Source: Providencia zhijiangensis (GTDB taxonomy: Bacteria > Pseudomonadota > Gammaproteobacteria > Enterobacterales > Enterobacteriaceae). Taken from it: a DNA stretch of 64,000 nt. The stretch is taken from contig NZ_CP135990.1 in assembly GCF_030315915.2 (NCBI RefSeq), positions 1,178,001-1,242,000 on the forward strand, in the 5' to 3' direction. Position numbers and translations under genes: made by a program. This document shows, in pieces, positions 34,589 through 45,514 of the stretch. The notes beneath the pieces were generated by a model. The model saw only the letters and a program-made list of their open reading frames with translations, did not search any database and was not told where the DNA came from. Each line of letters opens with the position of its first letter. Within the stretch, counting starts at the first letter, position 1.

Positions 34589-34729
34589 TCTATTTTTATT
34601 ACGTATAAAACGCGTTCTTTTGGTGATAAGCGAATTTATATAATCAAAATAACTCGACAATAAATACCTATAAATAAGGTAGTAAAGTTATTATCGAGCA
34701 ATTCAATATCATTTATTTAACAAATTTAA

Positions 34730-35407
34730 TTACAGAGCACCCGCTTCAGGTGTGTGTGGTTCTGAATTTTCTTGTTTGGTTTTTTCTTTAAATACCGCTA
34801 CGTTTCCCGTCGATTTCGTTGCAGATTTAACCTCAGCATGACCAGAAAATATTCCGCCTTTTTTAATGGATAAACTGGAATAGCGGATGATGCCATAAAT
34901 TTCACCATTGGTATCAATGCTAATAGTTTCGGTGATGCATTCACCTTCCACTTTGCCGTTTACCCATAGCTCATTACTGGTTATATTGCCGGTAACATGC
35001 CCATTTTGCATGATTTTGACGGTGTTGTTTTTACCAGTAATATTGCCAATCACAGTACCATAAATATGCACTTGTTCATTGGAAGTAATATTGCCCTCAA
35101 ACACGACATCTTTGGCAATAATGGTATTGGTTTTTTCTTCGCTAACGACTGCTGTAGATGTTTGCATTTTTTCCTCAGCAATTTGTTGAGTGATTTCTTC
35201 TTTATTGATAGTGGGAGTGGGCTCTGGTTTGTTTTGTTTTTTATTGAACATGTGACTAACCTTTTTGTAATTGAAGTATAGAACCAAACAAATGATTGAA
35301 GATATAAAGGCAACGGATGCCACAAAGGTATATCTAAAAAACCACGCTATCAAAGTAAGAAACCAGAAGAAAAAACTTATGTTCAAAAACAGATATGTTT
35401 TTTTCAT
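34730..35407 (-). CDS. ccmA: CcmA-type bactofilin, membrane-anchored cell-shape protein
   Basis: A 225-residue protein with two N-terminal hydrophobic segments (about 4-22 and 26-46), a charged linker, and a bactofilin (polymer-forming beta-helix) domain at about 95-195 built of repeats such as NITSNEQVHIYGTVIGNITG. It corresponds in layout to the Proteus mirabilis curved-cell-morphology protein CcmA, whose mutants are curved and swarm poorly; it is unrelated to the cytochrome c maturation ATPase of the same name. It is transcribed alone, downstream of fur. The C-terminal 30 residues are hydrophilic and probably disordered. Confidence 0.8.
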   Translation of the reverse strand: MKKTYLFLNISFFFWFLTLIAWFFRYTFVASVAFISSIICLVLYFNYKKVSHMFNKKQNKPEPTPTINKEEITQQIAEEKMQTSTAVVSEEKTNTIIAKDVVFEGNITSNEQVHIYGTVIGNITGKNNTVKIMQNGHVTGNITSNELWVNGKVEGECITETISIDTNGEIYGIIRYSSLSIKKGGIFSGHAEVKSATKSTGNVAVFKEKTKQENSEPHTPEAGAL

Positions 35408-35589
35408 CCTTTAATCTCTTACGCATAAATTTGATCATGAGTATAAATTAAAATAACACATGGCAAATTAAAGAATAGAGGATAATTTTAGTTTTATCTG
35501 AAGAAATAAAGCTATGTATTTTTAAAAAATAGTCGCTAATTTTCAGCTAAAGAGCAAAATAGGGGAATGTTAAGAATATATAAATAAAA

Positions 35590-35673
35590 ATACCCACTAA
35601 TAAACATTAAGTGGGTATCATCAATACGAAATCACTGATTAATTAAATCGCCTCATTTTTAATGAGACGATTT
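35590..35673 (-). terminator. Tandem terminators after fur
   Basis: Two hairpins lie downstream of fur: AAATCGCCTCATT-TTT-AATGAGACGATTT (35645-35673, one mismatch) and a 9-bp stem ATACCCACT with AGTGGGTAT (35590-35618), followed on the minus strand by TTTTTATTTA. Confidence 0.8.
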
Positions 35674-35683
35674 ATGAATGTGA

Positions 35684-36130
35684 TTATTTAGCTTCGTGGA
35701 CGCTTTCATTTTCACGACAGTCACCTTCAGCGCAGTGGCCATATAGATATAAACTGTGGTTAGACAGTTTAATGCCGTGGCGCTTGGCGATGTCATGCTG
35801 ACGTTCTTCGATTGATTCGTCAGTAAATTCGATAACTTTGCCACAATCTAAACAAATTAAGTGGTCATGGTGATGCTGCTGAGTCAATTCAAATACGGAT
35901 TTTCCACCTTCGAAATTGTGACGAGTCACAATACCTGCATCATCAAATTGGTTTAATACGCGGTAGACAGTGGCTAACCCGATTTCTTCACCAATATCAA
36001 TCAGCTTTTTGTAGAGATCTTCCGCACTGACGTGATGGCACTCAGGCTCCTGAAGTACTTCCAAAATCTTCAATCTTGGAAGAGTGACTTTGAGTCCTGC
36101 ATTTTTCAATGCTTTATTATTGTCTGTCAT
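35684..36130 (-). CDS. fur: Fur, ferric uptake regulator
   Basis: A 148-residue metalloregulator. The N-terminal winged helix covers about 1-82 and the C-terminal dimerisation domain carries the metal ligands HHHDHLICLDCGK (about 86-99) and a second Cys pair (CAEGDC) near the C-terminus for structural zinc. With Fe(II) it represses iron-uptake genes. It lies downstream of fldA on the same strand, as in E. coli. Confidence 0.98.
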   Translation of the reverse strand: MTDNNKALKNAGLKVTLPRLKILEVLQEPECHHVSAEDLYKKLIDIGEEIGLATVYRVLNQFDDAGIVTRHNFEGGKSVFELTQQHHHDHLICLDCGKVIEFTDESIEERQHDIAKRHGIKLSNHSLYLYGHCAEGDCRENESVHEAK

Positions 36131-36358
36131 GCGGGCTTGTCCTGTATTTTAAATCATAAATTTAACAATAATGAGACGTTTTTAACAAAAATCCAGTTGT
36201 CTTCTAAACTGATTTACAATTATAGGCATGGAAAATAAAAATAGAAACCATGCATTGTCTCATTATTTTGATTCGTTCTTAAAAGCGAGTCCATTAGATG
36301 GAAGGATAATCCATCATATCGAATGGCCCCCGCTTTTAATTGACAATCTATGTCATTA

Positions 36359-36886
36359 TTAGCCAAGGATTTCAGCCAGAGACATCTCTTCAGAGATTTG
36401 TTTAACCCAAGCGTCAACACGCTCTTCGGTCAGTTCTGGTTGACGATCTTCATCGATAGCAAGACCGATAAAGTGGTTATCGTCCGCCATACCTTTAGAA
36501 ACTTCAAAGTGGTAGCCTTCAGTTGGCCAATGACCCACGATCACTGCACCACGTGGCTCAATGATGTCACGGATAGTTCCCATCGCATCACAGAAATACT
36601 CTGCGTAGTCTTCTTGGTCTCCACAACCAAACAGTGCGACAAGCTTGCCGTCAAAATCAATTTCTTCTAATGTTGGGAAAAAGTCATCCCAATCACACTG
36701 AGCTTCACCGTAGTACCACGTAGGGATGCCAAGAAGTAGGATATCAAATGCTTCGATATCTTCTTTGCTGCATTTAGCAATATCGTGAACTTCTGCAACA
36801 TCTTTGCCTAATCTTTCTTGGATCATTTTGGCAATATTTTCTGTGTTACCTGTGTCACTTCCGAAGAAAATGCCTATAACTGCCAT
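36359..36886 (-). CDS. fldA: Flavodoxin 1
   Basis: A 175-residue FMN-binding electron carrier with the phosphate-binding loop GSDTGNTENIAK near residue 9 and the FMN-stacking segments GIPTWYYGE (about 54-62) and GCGDQEDYAEYF (about 97-108). It donates electrons to radical-SAM enzymes and activates pyruvate formate-lyase (through PflA), MetH and the isoprenoid enzymes IspG and IspH. The ybfE-fldA-fur order is conserved. Confidence 0.98.
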   Translation of the reverse strand: MAVIGIFFGSDTGNTENIAKMIQERLGKDVAEVHDIAKCSKEDIEAFDILLLGIPTWYYGEAQCDWDDFFPTLEEIDFDGKLVALFGCGDQEDYAEYFCDAMGTIRDIIEPRGAVIVGHWPTEGYHFEVSKGMADDNHFIGLAIDEDRQPELTEERVDAWVKQISEEMSLAEILG

Positions 36887-37041
36887 AAAGTGATTAACCT
36901 CTTGTTTTTCTAGTAGAGAGTATAAATTACCGATTCTGCTAGAACTAAAATATAGAACGAAAATAGGTAAAATTTTGCGCCTTATTTTGGCGAAAAAAAC
37001 AGTGTTAGTCTGTCAAATTTGTGTGATTTACCCAGATACGG

Positions 37042-37335
37042 CTAGCGGTCAATTGTCTCACTAACCTGCTCAAGTTGAGCCATCAAAATTTCTTCAATTA
37101 GCTCACTTCGGCTTATGTTTTTCTCTTCAGCTAATTGGTTTAAGACCGCGACAGCGTCTTCATTTAATTTCAGCTCAACTCGACGTAGCCCTTTGACTTT
37201 GTCTCGTTTTAGCTGATTTCGCTTATTGATTCGTAATTGTTCATCCCGCGACAACGGGCTAGTTTTTGGTCGCCCAGGCCTGCGTTCTTCTGCGAACAAA
37301 TCCAGTGTGGTGCGGTCAGTTTGTTCTTTTGCCAT
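37042..37335 (-). CDS. ybfE: YbfE family protein (LexA-regulated in E. coli)
   Basis: A 97-residue basic protein: an N-terminal RTTLDLFAEERRPGRPKTSPLSRDEQLRINKRNQ region and a C-terminal ribbon-helix-helix-like segment (VELKLNEDAVAVLNQLAEEKNISRSELIEEILM). This suggests DNA binding. E. coli YbfE is a small protein of unknown role in the LexA regulon. No LexA box (CTG-N10-CAG) was found in the 100 nt upstream here. Confidence 0.85.
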   Translation of the reverse strand: MAKEQTDRTTLDLFAEERRPGRPKTSPLSRDEQLRINKRNQLKRDKVKGLRRVELKLNEDAVAVLNQLAEEKNISRSELIEEILMAQLEQVSETIDR

Positions 37336-37464
37336 ATCTACTATTGCTAACGGAAGGGGTGTGCCAGTAATTCAGCGGGCAATGATACCCTAGCTGAATC
37401 CCTAGTACCATAGGTGCATACCCCGCTAATTCATCTAATAGATTAAAAAAAAAGCACTTTTAAG

Positions 37465-37501
37465 AAAAAAGCATCACCCAAAGAGTAAGTGATGCTTTTT
37501 T
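37465..37501 (-). terminator. Terminator of the type I secretion operon
   Basis: A perfect 13-bp stem (AAAAAAGCATCAC with GTGATGCTTTTTT), 11-nt loop, 7 nt after the stop of the last ABC gene. On the minus strand the 3' arm ends in TTTTTT. Confidence 0.93.
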
Positions 37502-37508
37502 ATTCAGG

Positions 37509-39599
37509 TTAATGTGTCTGTTGTTGCCATAAATTGGCATAAAGACCTTTTTGTTTTAGAAGGTTCTGATGAGTTTCGGCTTCGGCGACTTCACCATTTC
37601 GTATCACGTAAATTTTATCGGCGTTCATAATGGTATTGAGGCGATGGGCAATGCTAATCACCGTTCTGCCTTGTGTGATCAACGGCATATTTTTCATGAT
37701 GGCGGATTCCGATTCGTAATCCAGCGCAGAGGTGGCCTCATCGAGAATTAAAATATCAGGTTCAGTAATTAAGGCTCGAGCAAGCGCAATACGCTGGCGT
37801 TGACCGCCAGAGAGATTTAATCCTTTTTCAGATAAATGATAATTAAAGTTTTCAGGCAGAGACATAATAAACTCATAGGCTCCCGCCAGTTTTGCCGCAT
37901 GGATTAATTGCTGTTCGCTCGCTTGTGGGTAACTTAATCGGATATTTTCTGCAATTGTTCCTACAAAAAGAGTGCTTTCTTGAAGGACGACACTCATTCG
38001 ACGGCGTAACGCGACGGTATCTGTTACCGCTAAATCCATCCCATCTACAATAACTTGCCCATGTTGAGGGATATATAGCCGCTGTAACAATTTGGTGAGG
38101 GTGCTTTTTCCTGATCCTGATGGCCCTGTGATACCAATAAATTCTCCGGCTTTGATGGATAAAGTCAGGTTACTTAGCACCTCAGGGGTTTCAGGTTGAT
38201 AACGAAAACGGATATTTTGAAACTCAATTTCCCCTTGAATGGCGCTTGAACTGGCAATGCCTTGGCGTTCATTTTCAATAGGTTTATCAAGGATGTCACC
38301 GACACGGCGCAGAGAAATAATAGTATGTTGGAAATCCTGCCAGATTTGAGCAAATCGCAGAACGGGCTGAGTAACGTGAGCGCTTAACATATTGAAAGCG
38401 ACAAGTTCCCCTGGCGTGATGTTTCCTGCCAAAACTTCATTTACGCCAAGCCAGAGTAGAATAGCGGTAGTGACTTTACTGACTAACGTCATTAATTGTG
38501 TTGCCACCACACTGCGCATGGATACTTTGAAGCCTTGACTCAATTGTTGACTGAGTAATTTTTGCCAACGTTGGAAAAAGTATTTTTCAGTTGCTGTTGT
38601 TTTTACGGTTTCGATACCAGTTATTGATTCAGTTAAAAATGTGAGCCCGTTTTCATCGGCTTGGTAGGATTTTTCCGTCTGCTGGCGGATGATAGGGCCT
38701 AAAATCATCCATAGAATAAAAAACACCCCCATAGAGCCTACCAGCGTCCATGTCATTAGGCTGCTATATGAAAATAAGACGGCGATAAAGAGGATCACAA
38801 AGATAAAGTCAATAAACAGCATCAGTGTTGAGCCAGTCAAAAACTGGCGGATATGAGCTAATTCACGGACACGCGCAATGATTTTCCCTGTGGGCCTTAA
38901 TTTAAAGTAATTAAGCGGCAGTGCCATTAAATGGCGATAAATTTTCCCCGAAAGTTCAGCGCTAATTTGTGTGCTGGTATGACTGAAAATTTTATTACGA
39001 ATAAAGCTGTAAACAGGCTCTGCAATAGCAATGGCTAAAATTCCTAAAGCAATAACATGCAAATTAGGCAAGCTGCGCCCGACAAGCACTTTATCGATTA
39101 AGTTTTGAAATAGGAGAGGGCTTACCAGTGCAAAAAATTGCACAATTGCGGCAAGAATAAAGACGTTTTTGAGTTTTAAACGTTGGCGAATAATGGATGG
39201 AATAAACCAACTGATACCAAATGCTCTTTTTTGTTCTTTCTCCAACTGCTCTTTAATTAAAATAACGGAGTAATTGTATTCGAGGGATTCATCCCATGGT
39301 TCCTCACCGTCCCCTTTGGGGGAGAGCACGGTGAGTGGTGAATTTTGGGTGATAATATGCCAGCGTTGATTAATCAACACCAAAGCAGGTAATGGGATAT
39401 CCTGCATCTGTTGTCGAGTGAGATAGATGAGCTCTGTTTCATAACCAATAATCTGTGCACATTGTCTGATTTCAAAATCTGTGGGTGAATCATTCTGCAT
39501 ACCAATGGCATGCATTAATTGCCCTTGAGTGACATTTTTTTGAAAGTGACTAGCAATCCACACTAAGGCTTCCAAGCCATTATTACTTTGCTGTTCCAT
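37509..39599 (-). CDS. Type I secretion ABC transporter, RtxE/HlyB-like
   Basis: A 696-residue transporter. It has an N-terminal C39-like domain (about 1-125) in which the peptidase Cys is missing (GLEALVWIASHF instead of a C-containing motif), as in HlyB. Next comes a six-helix membrane domain (about 140-430) and an ATPase domain with Walker A GPSGSGKST near 490, signature [10 protein letters not shown] near 597 and Walker [12 protein letters not shown]. Such proteins export RTX proteins with a HlyD adaptor and TolC; the catalytically dead N-domain binds the unfolded substrate. It is third in an ABC-HlyD-ABC operon, the rtxE position of MARTX exporters. No RTX substrate gene is nearby. It is intact. 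Confidence 0.85.
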   Translation of the reverse strand: MEQQSNNGLEALVWIASHFQKNVTQGQLMHAIGMQNDSPTDFEIRQCAQIIGYETELIYLTRQQMQDIPLPALVLINQRWHIITQNSPLTVLSPKGDGEEPWDESLEYNYSVILIKEQLEKEQKRAFGISWFIPSIIRQRLKLKNVFILAAIVQFFALVSPLLFQNLIDKVLVGRSLPNLHVIALGILAIAIAEPVYSFIRNKIFSHTSTQISAELSGKIYRHLMALPLNYFKLRPTGKIIARVRELAHIRQFLTGSTLMLFIDFIFVILFIAVLFSYSSLMTWTLVGSMGVFFILWMILGPIIRQQTEKSYQADENGLTFLTESITGIETVKTTATEKYFFQRWQKLLSQQLSQGFKVSMRSVVATQLMTLVSKVTTAILLWLGVNEVLAGNITPGELVAFNMLSAHVTQPVLRFAQIWQDFQHTIISLRRVGDILDKPIENERQGIASSSAIQGEIEFQNIRFRYQPETPEVLSNLTLSIKAGEFIGITGPSGSGKSTLTKLLQRLYIPQHGQVIVDGMDLAVTDTVALRRRMSVVLQESTLFVGTIAENIRLSYPQASEQQLIHAAKLAGAYEFIMSLPENFNYHLSEKGLNLSGGQRQRIALARALITEPDILILDEATSALDYESESAIMKNMPLITQGRTVISIAHRLNTIMNADKIYVIRNGEVAEAETHQNLLKQKGLYANLWQQQTH

Positions 39600-39602
39600 C
39601 GA

Positions 39603-40949
39603 TTACTTCTCTCTCATGGCTGTGGCGGTATATTCGTTAATTGGGCTTAATAGGTAATCAATTAATCGCCGTTTATCTGTTTTTATTTCAGCAACAATGG
39701 ACAAACCTGGCGTCAATTCAATTTGTTCGCCTTCCACTAATAGTTGTTTGCTGCTTAAACCAATTTGCGCTAAATAAACGAGACCTAGATTGTCATCTTG
39801 TGTGCTATCACGGGAAATGGACAATACCTCACCTTCGATAGTCCCGTAGCGGGTATAAGGGAAGGCATCAATTTTGACATCCGCTTTTAAACCTTCTTGG
39901 ATAAAACCGATATCTTTATTGAGTATTTTGACTTCAGCTAATTGCACGTGATTATTGGGCACAATAACCATCAATTGTTGTGCTGGTTGCAATACAGCCC
40001 CAAGGGTATAAACCGCAATTTGTTGTACGGTTCCATCCACTGGCGCGCGAATAATTTCAAGTTGATTTCTTTCTTGGTTTTTAATCAGTTCCTGTTCAAG
40101 AGAAACAAATTTAAATTTAGCTTGCTGATATTTCTCATGCCACTCTTGGTGTTTTTGCGCATTAATCCTATCTTGCTTTTCGAGCAAAGCGTGATGTTGG
40201 CTATTTAATATAGAGAGTTCGGATTGTTTGGTGGTTTTTTCTTTTCTTGCGAGTAGTAATTCACGCTCCTGTTCTAAAAATTCTTTTTGACTGATTAACT
40301 GTTTTTGGCTTAGTGCGGTATGCGCATCGAGCCGTTTTTTAATGTTATTCATTAAGACATTGATGTCTTTTAGTTCTCGTTCTCTTGCTTGAAAGTTAAC
40401 GCGATTAAGCTGAATTTCATTGGTTATTTCGTTGAGTAAGGTTTCATACTCTTTTTTAATGGTTTGATAGCTGAGTTGTGCTTGATCTTGCTCGGTAGCT
40501 GATAGTTGGCTGTAATAAGCAGAAATTTCAATGGATTGCTGGTTGAGTAGGGCATGGTGGATCATTTCTTCACTGGCGTGAAAGTTTTTTTGGTAGTGTT
40601 GGCTAAGGATATCTTGGTCTACTCCTAATACTTTAACACTCAGTAATGGATCTCCTTGCTTGACCTGTTGCCCATCTTCAACGTGAATTTGCTGTAAGCG
40701 GCTTAACTCAAAAGCTTGAATGGTTTGGGTGCGCCCCGAAACAATAAGTTTTCCTTGAGTTGTCGCTTGAACATCTAACTTGCCAAAATAAGACCAAGCG
40801 ATAGCGATAAAAATACCCAGACTAATACTGATGGCCATGGTAAATGCCAAATAAGAAGGTGGCGTTTTTAAAATAGCCAAATGGGCAGGTAAAAAGTTGT
40901 TATAGCGAGAGAGCTCTGATTTTTTTTTCATGGGTAACATCCGTGTCAT
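39603..40949 (-). CDS. HlyD-family type I secretion adaptor, RtxD-like
   Basis: A 448-residue periplasmic adaptor anchored by one N-terminal membrane segment (about 33-55, YLAFTMAISISLGIFIAIAW). A biotinyl-lipoyl-like half, a long coiled-coil hairpin rich in Gln/Glu/Lys (about 125-290) and a C-terminal beta-domain (GLSIVAEIKTDKRRLIDYLL) follow. It bridges the ABC exporter and TolC. Its ATG shares one base with the stop codon of the upstream ABC gene (TAATG) and it is 3 nt from the next gene, so translation of all three is coupled. It starts MTRMLPMKKKSEL; a start at the internal Met-7 is possible. Confidence 0.87.
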   Translation of the reverse strand: MTRMLPMKKKSELSRYNNFLPAHLAILKTPPSYLAFTMAISISLGIFIAIAWSYFGKLDVQATTQGKLIVSGRTQTIQAFELSRLQQIHVEDGQQVKQGDPLLSVKVLGVDQDILSQHYQKNFHASEEMIHHALLNQQSIEISAYYSQLSATEQDQAQLSYQTIKKEYETLLNEITNEIQLNRVNFQARERELKDINVLMNNIKKRLDAHTALSQKQLISQKEFLEQERELLLARKEKTTKQSELSILNSQHHALLEKQDRINAQKHQEWHEKYQQAKFKFVSLEQELIKNQERNQLEIIRAPVDGTVQQIAVYTLGAVLQPAQQLMVIVPNNHVQLAEVKILNKDIGFIQEGLKADVKIDAFPYTRYGTIEGEVLSISRDSTQDDNLGLVYLAQIGLSSKQLLVEGEQIELTPGLSIVAEIKTDKRRLIDYLLSPINEYTATAMREK

Positions 40950-41935
40950 TATTTAAGAGACTGCTGAAGCGTCCATAAATGTGTATAAAATTGATTGTTC
41001 TCGATTAATTGTTGATGGCTACCTTGCTCAACAATTTGCCCTTGTTGCATCACGATAATTTTCTGGTGGTTACGGATTGTCGAAAGACGGTGGGCAATCG
41101 TAATTACGGTGCGACCTTTGGCTATTTCTTGCATATTTTCTTGAATGATAGCTTGGGATTCATCATCTAAGGCGCTGGTGGCTTCATCGAAAATAATGAT
41201 TTTTGGATCCGACAAAAGTGTTCTGGCAATGGCAATGGCGATGCGTTGGCGTTGGCCTCCAGAAAGAGAAGAGCCGCCTTCGGCTAAAATCGTGTCATAG
41301 CCCATCGGCAATTTAAGGATGAAATCGTGGGCTCCCGCCATTTTTGCAGCATTCACAACCTCATCCATTGAGGCATTAGGGCGAGTTTGAGCAATATTGT
41401 CGAAAACAGATTGATGAAATAAAAAATTCTCTTGCAAAACAATACCAATTTGCTGCCTTAGGGAAGCAAGGCTAAGCGCTGTAATTGGCGTTCCATCAAG
41501 ATAAATTCCCCCTTGTTCTGGGGTGTATAAACGCAAAATTAGCCGAGCTAGAGTGCTTTTTCCTGAGCCTGATGTGCCTACAATACCAATAGTTTCTCCG
41601 GCTTTTATTGAAAGGTTAAAGTTATTGAGGACGGTCGGCATATTGGGTTGATAACGAAAGCTAATGTTATGTAATTGAATATTACCACTCAGCCGAGATT
41701 CGTTTTCTTTCTTGCTCTGTTCTTGCGGAAGATTAATGATTTGTGACAGCTTTTCTACTGCCACTTTGGTTCGAATATAATCTCCCCATAATTTGACCAG
41801 TTTGACGAGAGGCTGGTTTGCATGATTGACCATCATATGAAAGGCAATAAATTGCCCAATAGTCAATTGCAGAGCCAGAACCTCAGATGCGCCAACCCAT
41901 AGAATGATGGCGCTTGTCACCTTTTCAATGACCAT
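40949..41935 (-). pseudogene. RtxB-like ABC transporter, 3' fragment cut off by IS insertion
   Basis: The C-terminal 328 residues of a type I secretion ABC transporter: the last membrane helices (about 1-60) and a complete ATPase domain with Walker A GTSGSGKST, signature [10 protein letters not shown] and Walker [14 protein letters not shown]. The upstream half is at 43173-44294, across an IS element. Joined without the element and one copy of the 3-bp target duplication, the two make a 697-residue protein that matches the length of its paralogue at 37509-39599. Separate translation of this fragment from the Met near the IS edge is possible but would not give a functional exporter. Confidence 0.9.
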
Positions 41936-41944
41936 CTGTAGTGG

Positions 41945-43155
<1,211 letters not shown>

Positions 43156-43172
43156 TCAGGTGGCCAAATTTA

Positions 43173-44294
43173 TTAAACCACTACAATCACAATATGTTCA
43201 GAGCGTGAACTGATTTGCCCAGATACAAAATTGGTTTGGCTCATATCTGCCGTTTGTTTATCCCAACGACGGGTAAAGCTCGGTTCAATGGATAAGCTCT
43301 TGGCAGTTTCAATCCCATTAACGCTTTCTGTTAAGAATGAGGTATTCACCGCAATATTGGCAAACTGTTGCTGAGCCGCAGCTTCAATTTTCGGTGTTAG
43401 CCACCATGCGACCAATAAATAACAGGGAATAGAACAGAGGAAAAGTAAGGTGAGGGTGCCGGAAAGCAAGTTCATCACATAGATGAAGACGAACAAAAAC
43501 AGAACATCGACACATAACGTGAAAAAGCTACTGGTCAAGAATTCTCGGATAGTTTCCAATTCTTTAACTCGAGTAACAATGGCACCAATTTGTCGATTTT
43601 TAAAAAATGAAATAGGTAGGTGCAATAAGTGATTAACTAACTTTAATCCTAACGTCATATCGATACGATTAACGGTATGATTATAAATATATTCCCGTAG
43701 CCCTTTTAATATAACCTCAATAATCGCAGCGACGATTAAACCGAAAATTAAAACATCCAAGGTGGATAAACTATTATGAATAAGCACTTTATCCATAATA
43801 ACCTGCATCACAATGGGGGAGGCTAGCGCTAATATTTGTAAAATAAAAGAGAAAACCAATACCCAAGTGATGATTTTGCGGTACTTCATAAATTCCGCTT
43901 GGAACCATGAAATATCGAATTTCCCTTGTTTCACTTTGACGTGAAGCCAATCCCCATTCCAATTTTTTTGTAGCTCTTCATGGCTCCATATTTCAGGTGT
44001 AGGATGACCAAAACGCTGAATGAGCACTTGTTCTTGATTATGATTAGCCAGCAGAAAAGCGTGACCATCATTATCATAAAGAATGGCGGGTGACGGTAGT
44101 TTTGCAATGCCTTTATCGCGCCGATGCTTATTCTTGCATTTAATCTGATAATTATCTTTTATTGTTTTAATATAATTTTGAAATTGATTTATATTCTCTA
44201 TTTTCTGTTTGAAATCATCATAATCAATTTCGCCAGAAAGTTTTGCAATAACGCCAATAAAATATAATGTTGATTGTGTTTTGACACTTTCCAT
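43173..44294 (-). pseudogene. RtxB-like ABC transporter, 5' fragment cut off by IS insertion
   Basis: The first 369 residues of a type I secretion ABC transporter: a C39-like N-terminal domain without catalytic Cys (about 1-130) and most of the membrane domain (YRKIITWVLVFSFILQILAL, KVLIHNSLSTLDVLIFGLIVAA, REFLTSSFFTLCVDVLFLFV). It ends with four residues from the IS (IVVV) and a stop. The ATPase half is at 40949-41935. This gene is first in the operon, the rtxB position of a MARTX exporter, so polar effects on the downstream hlyD-like and rtxE-like genes are likely. Confidence 0.9.
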
Positions 44295-44456
44295 TGTGTA
44301 TATTCATCATCCTGTATATTTAATAATGTCTGTGTATATATCGATTTGAAAAATATGATTATTTAATCGAGGTAGATAATACAGTCATCATAATTACAAG
44401 TGTATTGAAGTTCGTCTTATTATTTGAATATGAATATATTTAATGGATGTGTTTTA

Positions 44457-44492
44457 TCCTGATATTGACGATTTGAATATTCAATATCAGGA
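44457..44492. repeat. 12-bp perfect inverted repeat between ybfF and the rtxB-like gene
   Basis: TCCTGATATTGA pairs with TCAATATCAGGA across a 12-nt loop, 24 nt after the ybfF stop. There is no U tract on the ybfF strand, so it may be a stabilising 3' hairpin and not an intrinsic terminator. Confidence 0.65.
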
Positions 44493-44515
44493 TTGCGGGA
44501 GTCAATGCGGTTAGA

Positions 44516-45292
44516 TCAGTCAGGAATAGCTAAAAAGCGGTGAATCGCTCGTAATACATGCTCTGGTTTTTCGGCATGAACCCAATGTCCGGCATCGGCA
44601 ACCACCCAAGCTTTGGCTTGAGGAAACTGTGTAGCAATGTCGTCGCGGTATTCGGCTTGCACATAGGGCGAATTTCCGCCGGGGATCAGTAACACGGGTT
44701 TATCCCATTTTGGCACAGTTTTCCAACCGATGATTTTTTCATAGTTAGCTTTGATTGCCGAAAGATTGAATTTCCACTCACCTTGTTTAAAGGATTTTAG
44801 TAAGAATTGAATGACACCTTCTTCGGGAATGAATTCGCGCATAATGCCGCTAGCCTCTTGGCGGGTTTTAGCGTGCGCTTGAGTTGTTGCTTCTAGCGCA
44901 GCAATAATTTCGTCATGGCGGCGAACGTTGTAAGCGACAGGTGCGATATCGATGGCCACAATTTTTTCGATGAAATCAGGCGCTATCTCACTGGCTGCCA
45001 TGGCAATTTTGCCCCCCATGGAGTGCCCAATAAGAATGGCATTGTGGTAACCAAGGGATTTTACGAGCGAAATCACATCTTCGGCCATCTGTTGGTATTC
45101 CATTTCGTTAGAACGAAATGAGTCACCATGATTGCGTACATCGATTTGAATAGTATCGAAATAATTTTGTAAATCACGACCTAAAACGCCTAAATTATTC
45201 AGGTCACCAAAGAGTCCATGGATCAAAACGACGGGGGTGACGGTGATCGGATTTTCAGGTTTATGGATTGTATAATTGAGTAATTCGGTCAT
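44516..45292 (-). CDS. ybfF: YbfF, alpha/beta-hydrolase esterase
   Basis: A 258-residue alpha/beta-hydrolase. The oxyanion segment is VLIHGLFGD near 24, the nucleophile elbow GHSMGGK is near 92, and the catalytic His is in DAGHWVHAEKPE near the C-terminus. E. coli YbfF is an esterase acting on acyl-CoA and malonyl-CoA-like esters. Its neighbours seqA and pgm (divergent) match E. coli; the type I secretion locus separates it from ybfE. Confidence 0.92.
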   Translation of the reverse strand: MTELLNYTIHKPENPITVTPVVLIHGLFGDLNNLGVLGRDLQNYFDTIQIDVRNHGDSFRSNEMEYQQMAEDVISLVKSLGYHNAILIGHSMGGKIAMAASEIAPDFIEKIVAIDIAPVAYNVRRHDEIIAALEATTQAHAKTRQEASGIMREFIPEEGVIQFLLKSFKQGEWKFNLSAIKANYEKIIGWKTVPKWDKPVLLIPGGNSPYVQAEYRDDIATQFPQAKAWVVADAGHWVHAEKPEHVLRAIHRFLAIPD

Positions 45293-45514
45293 ATTTGGAC
45301 TACGATTGATATTGTTTGCCAGATTGGTGACTTATCATGGCATGGTGATGCTAAAAAACCAAATCTGTATAATCAGAACAAGGTAACCTACTGAAATCCC
45401 ATGAAACTTAACTCGTTGTTTGTTTTAAGTTATTGAAATTTTAATTGTTTTGTTTTTTTTAATTCTGGCTTATAATCTGGCGCGAATTTTAGTTTAAGAA
45501 AGTACTGGGAAAAA

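Noticed and set aside
37336..37464. Search for a LexA box upstream of ybfE
   Set aside because: No CTG-N10-CAG was found, although the E. coli homologue is in the LexA regulon.
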